From: Tardiphaga sp.
GTDB taxonomy: Bacteria > Pseudomonadota > Alphaproteobacteria > Rhizobiales > Xanthobacteraceae
Assembly (NCBI GenBank): GCA_030147505.1
Contig: JASBVG010000078.1
Coordinates: 60,080-124,079 of the forward strand
Length of the DNA: 64,000 nt
Direction: 5' to 3'
Shown here: positions 6,247 through 15,608 of the stretch, piece by piece
How the letters are laid out: every line of letters starts with the position of its first letter
Position numbering within the stretch: the first letter of the stretch is position 1
Notes under the pieces: model-generated
Told to the model about the DNA's origin: nothing
Databases searched by the model: none
Seen by the model: the letters and a program-made list of their open reading frames with translations, nothing else
Position numbers and translations under genes: made by a program

Positions 6247-7923
6247 ATGAAAAAGCCCCTCGTAGGTCGAGCAAAGAATATCCCGGCAGACTCGGCCGGT
6301 GAACACGCAGGTCTGCGCGCCTGCGGGTATTACAGAGCCTCGACATCTAGACAAAAAGAAGCAGAATTAACCATCCCGTCGCAAATGCGAGCTGTCCAAG
6401 CCTTTTGCGAACGGAAGAACTGGGATTTGGCTGCGGAATTTATCGAGCAGGGCGCAACCGCAACCGATGACAATCGTCCTGAATTCCAGAAGATGATCGA
6501 GCGAGCCTGCGACGACGATCGTCCGTACGACGTGATCGTCGTCTACGCATTCAGTCGCTTTTTCCGCGACGGCTTCACCATGGAGATGTATATCCGTAAG
6601 CTCGCCAAGGCGGGCGTGCGGCTGGTTTCAATCACCCAGGAACTCGGCGATGATCCCGCGCAAGTCATGATGCGGCAGATCATCGGTCTGTTCGACGAAT
6701 ACCAGTCCCGCGAGAACGGCAAACACGTCCGGAAAGCCATGGTCGAGAATGCGCGCCAGGGCTTCTACAATGGCTCTCCCATCCCGCTCGGATACAAGAC
6801 TGTCGAGGTCGACAAACGGGGCGCCCGCATCAAGAAGAAGCTCGCCATCGACGCCGTTGAGGCCGAGACCGTCAAGCTGATCTTCCGCTTGTATCGCCAG
6901 GGCGACGGCGCGTCGGGACCGCTTGGCGTGAAGAACCTGACCTCCTGGCTCAACGAGCGCGGCTACCGCACCCGCCGCGGTGCCCGCTTCGGCGTGGCGA
7001 CCGTCCACGGGATTCTGACCAACACCGTCTATATCGGCGAGTGGGTATTCAATAAGCGGGATTCCAGGACCCAGCAGCCCAAACCCGTCAACGAGCATGT
7101 CACCGTCGAGGTGCCAAGCATCATTCTCAGGCCCGAGTTTGAGGCGGTCGCAGCAACCCTCAAGACGCGAGATCCCCGAGTGACAGCTCCCCGCGTCGTG
7201 ACCGGCCCGATCCTGCTGACCGGGATTGCCACCTGCGCCGGCTGCGGCGGCGCCATGACGCTGCGCACCGGCACGTCGTCCACCGGGAAGGTTCACAAAT
7301 ATTACAATTGCTCGACCTGCGCGCGTCAGGGCAAGACCGGTTGTAAAGGACGTTCGGTCCCGATGGCCACGCTCGATGCCATCGTGGTGGAGAACCTCGC
7401 CGAGCGGCTGTTTCAGCCGGAACGGCTGAAGCTCATTCTGGGCAAGCTCGCAGAACGCCGGTCAGACCAGGCGGCCGAAATCGATCTGCGGGTATCCAGT
7501 TTGCGATCGGAATTGACTGCGGCGGAGGACAAGCTGAAGCGTCTTTATGCGATGGTGGAGAACGGTCTCACCGAACTCGACGACATCCTGAAGGACCGCC
7601 TCGCCGCCCTCAAGACCGACCGAGACCGGGCTAAGGAGGCCCTGGACCGCATCAAGCTGCGGCCGACGTCGCATAATTTCGACGACCAGGCCATCGAGCG
7701 GTTCGGCAGGTTGATGCGGGAAAACATCGCCTCAGGCCCGATTCCATTCCGGAAGGCCTACATCAAGTCCGTCGTGTATAGAGTAGAGGTCGACGACCAT
7801 GCCATCCGCATCGTGGGTGACAGGGCGACGCTGGAACAGGTGATGGCCAGCGATCAAACCACGAATCCCAACGTTCGCAGTTTTGTACGCAAGTGGCGCA
7901 CCCGACACGATTCGAACGTGTGA
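6247..7923 (+). CDS. large serine recombinase (site-specific integrase)
   Basis: A 558-residue large serine recombinase starting at ATG 6247. The catalytic Ser is about residue 32 (YYRASTSRQ motif), followed by the resolvase catalytic core with [11 protein letters not shown], the recombinase domain ([16 protein letters not shown] ... [11 protein letters not shown]), a zinc ribbon (CAGC, then CSTC plus a further Cys at about residues 335-365) and a coiled coil. These enzymes cut and rejoin att sites through a phosphoserine link. The last nine residues and the TGA lie inside the antisense 3' end of the tRNA-Arg gene (7894-7923), which strongly suggests integration at that tRNA. An upstream in-frame start at 5944 overlaps the previous gene and is unlikely. 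No excision partner is seen nearby. Confidence 0.9.
   Translation: MKKPLVGRAKNIPADSAGEHAGLRACGYYRASTSRQKEAELTIPSQMRAVQAFCERKNWDLAAEFIEQGATATDDNRPEFQKMIERACDDDRPYDVIVVYAFSRFFRDGFTMEMYIRKLAKAGVRLVSITQELGDDPAQVMMRQIIGLFDEYQSRENGKHVRKAMVENARQGFYNGSPIPLGYKTVEVDKRGARIKKKLAIDAVEAETVKLIFRLYRQGDGASGPLGVKNLTSWLNERGYRTRRGARFGVATVHGILTNTVYIGEWVFNKRDSRTQQPKPVNEHVTVEVPSIILRPEFEAVAATLKTRDPRVTAPRVVTGPILLTGIATCAGCGGAMTLRTGTSSTGKVHKYYNCSTCARQGKTGCKGRSVPMATLDAIVVENLAERLFQPERLKLILGKLAERRSDQAAEIDLRVSSLRSELTAAEDKLKRLYAMVENGLTELDDILKDRLAALKTDRDRAKEALDRIKLRPTSHNFDDQAIERFGRLMRENIASGPIPFRKAYIKSVVYRVEVDDHAIRIVGDRATLEQVMASDQTTNPNVRSFVRKWRTRHDSNV
7894..7923. other. probable element/chromosome junction (attachment site region)
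   Basis: The 30 bases shared by the recombinase 3' end and the tRNA-Arg 3' end are where the crossover core is most likely. The second copy of this sequence that would mark the other end of the element was not found in bases 1-7893, so the element extends left of the window. Confidence 0.5.
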
Positions 7924-7970
7924 CCTTTGCCTTCGGAGGGCAACGCTCTATCCAGCTGAGCTACGGGTGC
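7894..7970 (-). tRNA. tRNA-Arg (CCG anticodon)
   Basis: On the minus strand the sequence starts GCACCCG at 7970 and ends CGGGTGC-G-CCA at 7894, giving a perfect 7-bp acceptor stem with an encoded CCA. The D-arm (AGCTCAGCTGGATAGAGC), anticodon loop with CCG, and T-arm (TTCGAATC) are intact. The 3' part is shared with the recombinase coding sequence. Intact despite the element next to it, so the integration restored the gene. Confidence 0.95.
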
Positions 7971-8124
7971 ATCGACCCACGATTTAGCCGATTGCCCCGG
8001 CTGCGGCAACGGGCGAAGGTGCCTCTTTCCGTGAAAATGGACGTCTTGGACCACCCCAGCGCCGATTTCGGGTTATGCTGCTCTCGCGGGACCCTCCGCT
8101 TCCGATCGAAGCGTGTCGAAATGG

Positions 8125-8149
8125 AAATGGCGCCCAAAGGGCGCCATTT
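8125..8149 (-). terminator. hairpin after deacetylase gene
   Basis: Perfect 11-bp stem AAATGGCGCCC/GGGCGCCATTT with a 3-base loop, 20 bases downstream of the minus-strand stop at 8169. The A-rich left arm and T-rich right arm make it a plausible intrinsic terminator in either direction. Confidence 0.65.
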
Positions 8150-8168
8150 GAAATCGGAAAACCGCCAC

Positions 8169-9230
8169 TCAGTCCAACGTCTGGATCACGCTCGAGATCG
8201 GCCGGGCATTGCTGGTCTTCACCGGTTGCAGCTCGGCCTGGATTGCGGCGTCGTAGTCCGGCAGCGTCGATAGCGTGTCCTTGGCGCGAATATGCACGAC
8301 CTTGTAGCCCCCCGTCTTCAGCTGGGCGAGCAGATCCGGCACGGCAGCGGCTGACCACTTGTGCAGATCGTGCATCAGGATGATGCCTTTGCCCTTCTTC
8401 TTCAGCTTCTCCATCACCGAGGTGACGAGCTTGCCCGCATTGTGAATGCGGAAATCTTCGGAATCGATATCGATGGAGAAAGCGGCAATGTTGCGCTCGG
8501 CGAGATAGGCCTTGAGCTCTGCATTCTGTCGCAATTGCGGGAAGCGGAAGAATGGCGACAGCGGTTGCCCGGCCATCAGCGTGATGGCGCTGATGCCGCG
8601 TTCGATCTCGTCTTTAGCTTCCTGCGGGCTCTTGCTGGCAAGATTCTGGTGCGACCAGGTGTGCGTGCCGACGCTATGGCCGGCAGCAATCACCTGCTTC
8701 AACACGGCAGGATGCCAGGTGGCGTGCTTGCCGATCGGGAAAAAGATCGCCTGCACGCATTGCGCGGCGAGCGCATTCAGCACCGCGGGGGTCGTCACCG
8801 GCCACGGGCCGTCGTCGAAAGTGAGCACCACTTCGCCGGGCTGCAGGAAGTCGTAGTCGCGATATTGCGACATGCCCAGGCCGGGGCCACCGGTAGTGTC
8901 GATCTGCACTGTCCGCGAGACACCGAGAGCGTTCGGATTGTTGCAGGCTGGCTTGATGTAGGTCGGGCGCTTCTCGATTGCGGGTTGCACCGGCATCGGC
9001 GTTGCGCTCGGCGCTGCAGCAACGGCTTGCACTTTCGGCGCTGGTTCGGCAGGTGCCTTTGATGCGGGCTGCGGCCAGCGGGTGTCGATCGAGGCAGTGG
9101 TCAGCTCGCCTTTGTCGCTCTTGACTGTGGATTTGACATTGGCCGGCTCGAGAAAATGCCATGCGCCTGCACCTGCGGCGATAACCGCCGAAACAGAACC
9201 GGCAACAATCAAAAAGGGAAGTTTACGCAT
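8169..9230 (-). CDS. polysaccharide deacetylase (NodB homology domain), exported
   Basis: A 353-residue protein with an N-terminal membrane anchor or signal ([20 protein letters not shown]), a Pro/Ala-rich linker at about residues 50-95, then a NodB/CE4 domain. Seen motifs are TFDDGP (137-142), HTWSH (190-194) with the metal-binding Asp and two His, and a late MHDLHKW. The usual RPPxG motif is RFPQL here, a known variation. Family members remove N-acetyl groups from cell-wall or surface glycans in a metal-dependent way; the substrate is not predictable. The start at ATG 9230 has GGAG five bases upstream; a GTG two codons earlier is the alternative. A hairpin follows the gene. It stands alone. 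Confidence 0.85.
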   Translation of the reverse strand: MRKLPFLIVAGSVSAVIAAGAGAWHFLEPANVKSTVKSDKGELTTASIDTRWPQPASKAPAEPAPKVQAVAAAPSATPMPVQPAIEKRPTYIKPACNNPNALGVSRTVQIDTTGGPGLGMSQYRDYDFLQPGEVVLTFDDGPWPVTTPAVLNALAAQCVQAIFFPIGKHATWHPAVLKQVIAAGHSVGTHTWSHQNLASKSPQEAKDEIERGISAITLMAGQPLSPFFRFPQLRQNAELKAYLAERNIAAFSIDIDSEDFRIHNAGKLVTSVMEKLKKKGKGIILMHDLHKWSAAAVPDLLAQLKTGGYKVVHIRAKDTLSTLPDYDAAIQAELQPVKTSNARPISSVIQTLD

Positions 9231-9345
9231 ATCCACTCCGGCGCCCGAGGCCCACCTCGGATCACCATTGAGCGGAATAGTTAACCGAGCGTATGCAGTG
9301 CGTGCTCTTGGCCGGAAAATTCGTCACAATTCAATAGAGTGCGCG

Positions 9346-9750
9346 TTAGGCTGGTACGATGGCGCGCCCGATCGGCCAGAGTGCGATGCCGGCGAGCTTG
9401 AGGTGTGCCCACGCAAACGGAATGCCGACGATGGTGATGGCAAGACCGATTGCCGTAATCAGGTGGGCGAGCGCGAGCCACCAGCCGGCCAATACGAGCC
9501 AGATCAGATTTCCGAGAAATCCGAGCAGGCCGGTGCCAATATCCTCGCGGCCTGTGACGAGTTCGCGGCGTACAGCGCGCTGGCCGAATGGCAACAGCGT
9601 ATAGGCCGCGATATTGAAGGCTGCTCGGGCCCAAGGCAGGCCGATGATGGTGATCGCCATGATCGCTGCGGCCAGCACCCAGCCAGCGGCCATCCACAGG
9701 CCGCCGAACACGATCCAGAGGATATTGAGAAGCAGCGGCAGGATGGGCAT
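9346..9750 (-). CDS. YccF domain inner-membrane protein
   Basis: A 134-residue hydrophobic protein with two copies of a membrane unit, each starting with L(L)(N/G)xxWxVxxGxW and ending in ITIIGLPxA or ITIVGIPFAWAHLKLA. These are hallmarks of the YccF family. About four transmembrane helices are expected; a short polar middle (RRELVTGREDIG) separates the halves. The family role is unknown, though members sit in the inner membrane. It has no close same-strand partner, the nearest being the diguanylate gene 92 bases upstream. Confidence 0.8.
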   Translation of the reverse strand: MPILPLLLNILWIVFGGLWMAAGWVLAAAIMAITIIGLPWARAAFNIAAYTLLPFGQRAVRRELVTGREDIGTGLLGFLGNLIWLVLAGWWLALAHLITAIGLAITIVGIPFAWAHLKLAGIALWPIGRAIVPA

Positions 9751-9841
9751 GGGGCTCTCAGGGGATGACGGTTACCGATCCCTTAACAGATGGGATGCGC
9801 CAACGGGATGACAATGCTCCGTCGTTCTATCGCAAGGAGGT

Positions 9842-11698
9842 CTAGTATCCTCGTCCACCCGCCCGCGAATAGGCCGGCCGCGCGCTATCGGATGGTCTCG
9901 TGTCCAGCGCCATACGGACATCGCTGTTGGATTGCGGCTGCGGCTGCAGCTCCTCCAGGAAGATCGGCTTGGAGAAATAATAGCCTTGAGCATAACGGAT
10001 CTTGGTTGCGGCCTGCAAATAGGCCAGCTCCTCGAACGTCTCAACACCTTCAGCGATCACCTTCATGCCGAGCGCCTCGCTGAGCGACTCGATGGCGCGC
10101 AGGATGCCCTGGCTACGTGGACGCTTGTGAATGTCCGTGATGAAGGAGCGGTCGATCTTGATCTCGTCAGCAGTGATGTCCGCCAGCGCCGACAGCGAGG
10201 AATAGCCGACGCCGAAATCGTCGATGGAGACCCCGACACCGATCTCGCGCAGCATCGGCAGGATGTCGTCCTGAAAATGCGTCTTGGCGACGAAAGCGTC
10301 TTCGGTCACTTCCACCATGAAGCGGGTCGGGCAGCCAGTCGCTTCCAGTGCTCGCGCGAAGGAGCGCATGAATTCGGCATTGCCGGCCTGCTTGGCTGCG
10401 ACATTGATGCTGATGGTGGCGCCGGGGCCGAAGGCTTCATCGATCAGGTCGATCGACTTCATGATCTCCGCGAGGACGAGATGTGTGAGTTCGTCGATCA
10501 GGCCGAGTTCGACGGCGAGATTGATGAAGGCGCCAGGTGCCTGGATCACGCCCTTGTCGTCACGCAGGCGCACCAAGGCTTCGATGCCCTGAATCTCCTT
10601 GGTGCGGATATCGACTTTGGGCTGAAATGCACAGCAGAAGCGCTTGTCGAGGATGGCGAGACGAAGTGCCTGCTCTGTCGCCATACGCGCCAGCGCCGCG
10701 CTTTCCATGCCGGTGTCGAAAAACACCGCGGCGCCCTTGGTTTCGTTTTTCACCTGATACATGGCGATGTCGGCATTCTGATGTAGAATATCGTAGGTGC
10801 GGCCATGTTCTGGATAGAGACTGACGCCGATCGATGCTGTTGCGAAGACTTCGGAATCCTCGATGAAGAATGGCGCGCGCAGGCGCTGCACTAGCCGCTC
10901 TAGGTAGTGAGCGACCTCTTGTTGGCTCTGGATCGGATTGAGCAACAAGAGGAACTCGTCGCCGGAGATGCGTGACAATACGTCGGTGGGGCGCAATTCA
11001 AGGCCAATGCGTTTGGCGAACTGCACCAGCAATCCGTCTCCGGTGCCGTGACCGTAATAGTCGTTGATATGCTTGAAATTATCGATATCGAGAAAAGCCA
11101 GTGCAAAATGGCCGTAACGGCCCTTCGGGCAATTGGTGTCCTCGACAATGAGGTCGCCGACATGTTTCTCCATCACGCGCCGCGTCGGCAGATCGGTCAG
11201 TTCGTCGTAGTAGGCGCGGCGGAACAGGTCTTCCTCGACTTGCTTCTGCCGGCTGACGTCGATGGCGCTGGAGAGCAGAAGTGTGCGGTTGCCTATCTGC
11301 ACGGGCCGGTGAGTAGTCTGGTATACGCGCTTGTCGCGCTCGGAATTGACGCGCTCCTCGAACACAGCCGTACGACCGGACTGCATCAGGTTGAGCGCCG
11401 TGTGTCGTCGATGGGCCAGTGCCTGTTTCAGGAAGTCAGAAGACTCCTCGCCGGCCCGAAAGCTCTCCGGCGGAGTACTGAACTGGGCTGCAGCCGCGTC
11501 GTTCACCAGCAGGAACTCACCCTTCTCATCCTGCACTGTCACCGCCGACGGCAGCATGCGAACGATCTCACGTAGCACCGAAAGTTCGGTAGCGGCGATG
11601 TCATGCGTCGATGCGCCCGCGCCGACCGAAGACGAGATGGGCTGGAGATCGGTTTGTTCCGAAGGAAGCGGCAAGTTGGGAGCGAATGCATTCTGCAT
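9842..11698 (-). CDS. PAS-GGDEF-EAL cyclic-di-GMP protein
   Basis: A 618-residue cytoplasmic protein from ATG 11698 (a TTG six codons earlier is the alternative). Order: disordered N-terminus, PAS domain (about 45-165), GGDEF domain with the signature changed to SGDEF, EAL domain with EALVR, DDFGVGYSS, KIDRSF and QGYYFSKP motifs. The EAL metal ligands and catalytic residues look intact, so c-di-GMP hydrolysis is likely. SGDEF is seen in some active cyclases, so cyclase activity is uncertain. It lacks membrane segments and thus differs from LapD. The promoter must lie in 11699-12150, facing away from ssuD. Confidence 0.9.
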   Translation of the reverse strand: MQNAFAPNLPLPSEQTDLQPISSSVGAGASTHDIAATELSVLREIVRMLPSAVTVQDEKGEFLLVNDAAAAQFSTPPESFRAGEESSDFLKQALAHRRHTALNLMQSGRTAVFEERVNSERDKRVYQTTHRPVQIGNRTLLLSSAIDVSRQKQVEEDLFRRAYYDELTDLPTRRVMEKHVGDLIVEDTNCPKGRYGHFALAFLDIDNFKHINDYYGHGTGDGLLVQFAKRIGLELRPTDVLSRISGDEFLLLLNPIQSQQEVAHYLERLVQRLRAPFFIEDSEVFATASIGVSLYPEHGRTYDILHQNADIAMYQVKNETKGAAVFFDTGMESAALARMATEQALRLAILDKRFCCAFQPKVDIRTKEIQGIEALVRLRDDKGVIQAPGAFINLAVELGLIDELTHLVLAEIMKSIDLIDEAFGPGATISINVAAKQAGNAEFMRSFARALEATGCPTRFMVEVTEDAFVAKTHFQDDILPMLREIGVGVSIDDFGVGYSSLSALADITADEIKIDRSFITDIHKRPRSQGILRAIESLSEALGMKVIAEGVETFEELAYLQAATKIRYAQGYYFSKPIFLEELQPQPQSNSDVRMALDTRPSDSARPAYSRAGGRGY

Positions 11699-11716
11699 GG
11701 TTGTGGAACCTGGCAA

Positions 11717-12151
11717 AACGCCTTGTAAGTTTGGTTAAACCAATCTCCGAAAGTCGGCAGTTGTGTAAATGTTGGCGCAATTCGATGAGGCGGGGCATCG
11801 ACATCATTAACAGACCGTCAATGCACGGGTTGAAAACTATTCTGTTGCAGTTGTATCGCGAGGAAGACTTTTGTTCTGGAGCCCCGTACTCGGAGAAGAT
11901 CATTTTCGCCCCGTACAGCACAACTCGCGTCGTCTGCGCCGCAAGTCGGCCCACGCTTTTGTGATCGTAAAAGCGGGCATGGAGGAAGGGGAAAAATGCC
12001 CTTTGTCATGCTCTGAAAACGAAACGGATGCCGCGCGGGTGCCGATGTGACAGTGCGGATGTCGCTATTTTTCTGAACGTCTCGACACGCAGAAAACGCG
12101 TCCCCATCATTCTCGCATCCGCAATCGCCGTATGTCTGGGACGTATCCTTC
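11717..12151. other. 435-base intergenic region between divergent c-di-GMP gene and ssu operon
   Basis: It holds the promoters of both neighbours. A direct repeat of GCCCCGTAC occurs at about 11881 and 11911. A TAATAC-type box was not found by eye. No small gene with a good ribosome binding site and no RNA gene were recognised. The sulfonate-binding gene ssuA, which often precedes ssuD, is absent. Confidence 0.5.
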
Positions 12152-13309
12152 ATGAGCAATCCGTCGCGAGCCAAAGTGCTCTGGTTTCTGCCAACTCATG
12201 GCGACGGCCGCTATTTGGCATCGCCTCACGGTGCGCGTGAGGTCGATTTCAATTATCTTCGACAAATCGCGCAGGCCGCCGACCAGCTCGGCTATTACGG
12301 GGTGTTGCTGCCGACGGGCCGTAGCTGCGAGGATTCCTGGGTCGTCGCTTCGGCCGTTGCGCCATGGACCGAGCGTCTGCGTTATCTGGTTGCCGTACGT
12401 CCGGGGCTCCAATCCCCCAGTGTTGCCGCGCGCATGACCGCGACGCTTGATCGCGTCACCAACGGGCGGCTGCTCATCAACGTTGTCACTGGCGGGGACC
12501 CCGTCGAGAACAAAGGTGACGGCATCTTTCTACCGCACGACGAGCGCTATGCCGTCACTCGCGAATTCCTGAACGTCTATAGCGACCTGCTTGCCGGCAA
12601 GACTGTGAATGTCGAAGGCAAGCACATCCACATTGAGGACGGTCGCCTGATCTTCCCGCCAGTGCAGTTGCCTCGGCCGCCACTCTATTTCGGCGGATCG
12701 TCCGACGCCGGCATCGATGTCGCTGTCGATACGGTAGACAAGTATCTCACCTGGGGCGAGCCACCGGCCGATGTTGCAGACAAGATTGCGCGGGTGAAGA
12801 CAGTTGCCGAGAAGCGGGGTCGCAAGCTTTCCTTCGGTATTCGTCTGCATGTGATCGTGCGCGAGACGAATGAAGCGGCATGGGCGGCGGCAGACGATCT
12901 GATCAAACATGTCACTGACGATGTCATCGCCAATGCGCAGAAGACATTGGCGCGACAGGACTCTGTCGGTCAGCAGCGCATGATGCAGCTGCATGGCGGC
13001 CGCCGTGATAAACTCGAGATCAGCCCGAATCTCTGGGCCGGTGTCGGCTTGGTGCGTGGTGGTGCTGGAACTGCGCTGGTCGGCGATGCCGAGACTGTTG
13101 CCGCGCGCATCCGGGAATATCAGGATGTCGGCGTCGATACATTCATCATGTCCGGCTATCCGCATCTGGAAGAGGCCTATCGCTTCGCCGAACTCGTCTT
13201 CCCACTACTCTCGCTGCAGCAGCAAGACAATGTCGCGCCGCTTCGAGCGCGCACCGGCCCGATCGGTGAGATCGTCGCCAACGAGCATCGAGCGCAAAGC
13301 GCGTCGTAA
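12152..13309 (+). CDS. ssuD: FMNH2-dependent alkanesulfonate monooxygenase
   Basis: A 385-residue flavin-dependent monooxygenase of the bacterial luciferase superfamily. The text [13 protein letters not shown] at the start, the TGRSCEDSW segment, and [15 protein letters not shown] match the SsuD family (E. coli SsuD is 381 residues). The enzyme uses reduced FMN and oxygen to cleave alkanesulfonates to aldehyde and sulfite during sulfur starvation. It opens a tight operon with ssuC, ssuB and a flavin reductase; gaps are about 20 bases. No cysteine-regulator site was recognised. Confidence 0.95.
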   Translation: MSNPSRAKVLWFLPTHGDGRYLASPHGAREVDFNYLRQIAQAADQLGYYGVLLPTGRSCEDSWVVASAVAPWTERLRYLVAVRPGLQSPSVAARMTATLDRVTNGRLLINVVTGGDPVENKGDGIFLPHDERYAVTREFLNVYSDLLAGKTVNVEGKHIHIEDGRLIFPPVQLPRPPLYFGGSSDAGIDVAVDTVDKYLTWGEPPADVADKIARVKTVAEKRGRKLSFGIRLHVIVRETNEAAWAAADDLIKHVTDDVIANAQKTLARQDSVGQQRMMQLHGGRRDKLEISPNLWAGVGLVRGGAGTALVGDAETVAARIREYQDVGVDTFIMSGYPHLEEAYRFAELVFPLLSLQQQDNVAPLRARTGPIGEIVANEHRAQSAS

Positions 13310-13330
13310 CTTCCACAGGTATTCCCGATC

Positions 13331-14137
13331 ATGAGCATCGTTGAAATTCTTCCCCGTGCACGCGGCCTTCGTTTGCCGCGCATTGATGGCCTCGCGCAAT
13401 GGATCGTTCCGCTGGCGATCCTGATTGTCTGGCAGGCGGCCAGCGTGACTGGATTTATGCCGTCGCGCGTCATGCCGGCACCGACAGATGTGGCAGTGGC
13501 TGGTTGGAAGCTGCTGCTGTCGGGCGAACTCGTCCAGAATATCTGGGTATCGTTCTGGCGGGCGTCGGTAGGCTTTCTGATCGGCGGTAGCATTGGCTTT
13601 GCTTTTGGTCTGGCGAACGGCTTGTCGAGACTGTCGAGCAACCTCACTGACACCACGCTGCAGATGGTGCGCAACGTGCCGCATCTGGCGTTGATTCCAC
13701 TGGTCATCCTCTGGTTCGGCATCGATGAGTCGGCAAAACTGTTCCTGGTCGCTCTCGGTGTATTCTTCCCGATCTATATCAACACGCTGCACGGCATTCG
13801 CACCGTCGATCCGCAATTGATTGAAATGGGCCGCATCTACGGGATGTCGAACAGCGAACTTTTCCGCCGTGTGATTTTCCCGGGGGCGCTGCCGTCGATC
13901 TTCGTCGGCGTGCGCTTCGCTCTTGGCATCATGTGGCTGACACTGATCGTCGCCGAGACCATCGCTGCTTCCTCGGGCCTTGGCTACATGGCAATGCAGG
14001 CGCGCGAATTCATGCAGATCGACGTCGTTGTGCTCAGCATCCTGATCTATGCGCTGCTCGGTAAGGTCGCCGATAGCGCCTCCCGCATACTCGAACGCCT
14101 AACTTTGTCCTGGCATCCGGCCTTCCAGAAACACTGA
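13331..14137 (+). CDS. ssuC: sulfonate ABC transporter permease
   Basis: A 268-residue inner-membrane permease with about six helices. It contains the ABC permease loop [29 protein letters not shown], where the EAA-type motif contacts the ATPase. Family: SsuC/TauC-like. The first helix is [13 protein letters not shown]. It follows ssuD by 21 bases and precedes ssuB by 25. Substrate assignment follows from the operon. Confidence 0.92.
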   Translation: MSIVEILPRARGLRLPRIDGLAQWIVPLAILIVWQAASVTGFMPSRVMPAPTDVAVAGWKLLLSGELVQNIWVSFWRASVGFLIGGSIGFAFGLANGLSRLSSNLTDTTLQMVRNVPHLALIPLVILWFGIDESAKLFLVALGVFFPIYINTLHGIRTVDPQLIEMGRIYGMSNSELFRRVIFPGALPSIFVGVRFALGIMWLTLIVAETIAASSGLGYMAMQAREFMQIDVVVLSILIYALLGKVADSASRILERLTLSWHPAFQKH

Positions 14138-14162
14138 GCGAATTGAAAGCGAGCGTTCTGAC

Positions 14163-14999
14163 ATGACCCTTCAACAATCCCTTCGCATCAGTCACGCCGA
14201 AGCCCAGCGCGTCGAAACACCCGCAAATGTCAAACGGGAACTTGCCGAACAGGCTCGTCGTTCCCATTCGAAGCGCGGTGCTGCGCTCACCATTCGCGGG
14301 CTGCGTAAGGCGTTCGGCGATAATGAGGTTTTGCGCGGAATCGATCTGCATATTCCAGCCGGCCAGTTTGTCGCCATCGTCGGTCAAAGCGGCTGCGGCA
14401 AGAGCACGTTGTTGCGCCTGATTGCCGGTCTCGAAAAGCCGACAACCGGCACCATCAGCTTCAGCGAAGACACCCGCGCCGAAGACATCCGCGTCATGTT
14501 CCAGGAGCCACGTTTGTTGCCTTGGGCCGGCGTGCTTTCCAATGTCGAAGTCGGTCTTGGCCGGGATCGTCAGAAGACCGATGCCAAGGTGCGCGCGGAG
14601 CACGCTCTTGGCGAAGTCGGTCTTGCCGACAAGCGCGATCAATGGCCCTCGGTTCTCTCCGGCGGCCAGAAGCAACGGGTCGCACTGGCTCGCGCGCTGG
14701 TCAGTCATCCGCGCGTGCTGGCTCTCGACGAGCCGCTTGGCGCGCTCGATGCGCTGACACGCATCTCCATGCAAGGTCTTCTCAATCGGGTTTGGGCGGA
14801 TCAGGGCTTTACCTCGATCCTCGTGACGCATGATGTGTCGGAAGCCGTCGCGCTAGCCGACCGCGTTCTGGTGATTGAAGAAGGACGCATCGCTCACGAC
14901 ATCACTGTCGATATTCCACGCCCCCGCCAGCATGGTGCTGCCGATCAGGCCGCGCTTGAGGGCGAGATTCTTCGCAATCTGCTCGGCACGGACGTCTAG
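14163..14999 (+). CDS. ssuB: sulfonate ABC transporter ATP-binding protein
   Basis: A 278-residue ABC ATPase. Visible motifs: Walker [11 protein letters not shown]-loop MFQEP, signature LSGGQKQR, Walker B LALDEP, and H-loop THD. It has about 35 extra N-terminal residues compared with E. coli SsuB (255), carrying polar sequence with no motif. A start further downstream is possible but the longer version keeps the operon spacing. It energises SsuC. Confidence 0.93.
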   Translation: MTLQQSLRISHAEAQRVETPANVKRELAEQARRSHSKRGAALTIRGLRKAFGDNEVLRGIDLHIPAGQFVAIVGQSGCGKSTLLRLIAGLEKPTTGTISFSEDTRAEDIRVMFQEPRLLPWAGVLSNVEVGLGRDRQKTDAKVRAEHALGEVGLADKRDQWPSVLSGGQKQRVALARALVSHPRVLALDEPLGALDALTRISMQGLLNRVWADQGFTSILVTHDVSEAVALADRVLVIEEGRIAHDITVDIPRPRQHGAADQAALEGEILRNLLGTDV

Positions 15000-15019
15000 T
15001 CACTAGCTGCGAGGCTCCC

Positions 15020-15604
15020 ATGAACTCCATTGTGCGCAATCTTACTTTCGATCGTGATGCGCCGTCCAAGGCGTTTCGTAACGCCATGCGTTCGTTGGCG
15101 GGCGGCGTCAGCGTCATCACGGTCGGGCGTGGCAAGGATATCACCGGCATGACGGTAACCTCGGTGTCGTCACTCTCCGTCGAGCCTCCGACACTGATCG
15201 TCAGCATCAACCGTCAGTCATCCTCCTGGCAGCTGTTACAGCGTTACGGTGTCTTTGGCGTCAACATCCTCTCTGCCGATCAGGTCGATGTTGCCGAACG
15301 TTTCTCCGGCAAGGACGGACTCAAGGGTGCCGAGCGTTTCACCGGCGCACAGTGGCTCACGCGGGCGACCGGTGTGCCACTATTGTCCGGAGCGCTCGCA
15401 GCTATCGATTGCGAGGTCGAGGAAACCATCGAACGTCACTCCCACGCCATCGTCATCGGTCGGGTCCGCGATGTCTTCACGGCGTTGCCGCATACCGCGC
15501 TGACCTATTGGGATGGGCAATATGTGGCGATTGATCAGGACGAGGATAATCTCAAGCTTGCCGAAGTAAGCCTTCCGACGCCGCGGGCGCTGCGGGAGAT
15601 CTGA
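15020..15604 (+). CDS. flavin reductase domain protein, likely FMNH2 supplier for SsuD
   Basis: A 194-residue protein of the flavin reductase-like (HpaC/DIM6-NTAB) family: FRNAMRSLAGGVSVITVG near the start, GMTVTSVSSLSVEPP for flavin binding, and a late HSHAIVIGRVRDVF. This differs from E. coli SsuE, which belongs to the flavodoxin-like NADPH-FMN reductases, but serves the same role in two-component monooxygenases. It is the last gene of the ssu operon, 20 bases after ssuB, and ends 4 bases from the convergent cyclase gene. Confidence 0.88.
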   Translation: MNSIVRNLTFDRDAPSKAFRNAMRSLAGGVSVITVGRGKDITGMTVTSVSSLSVEPPTLIVSINRQSSSWQLLQRYGVFGVNILSADQVDVAERFSGKDGLKGAERFTGAQWLTRATGVPLLSGALAAIDCEVEETIERHSHAIVIGRVRDVFTALPHTALTYWDGQYVAIDQDEDNLKLAEVSLPTPRALREI

Positions 15605-15608
15605 TCGA

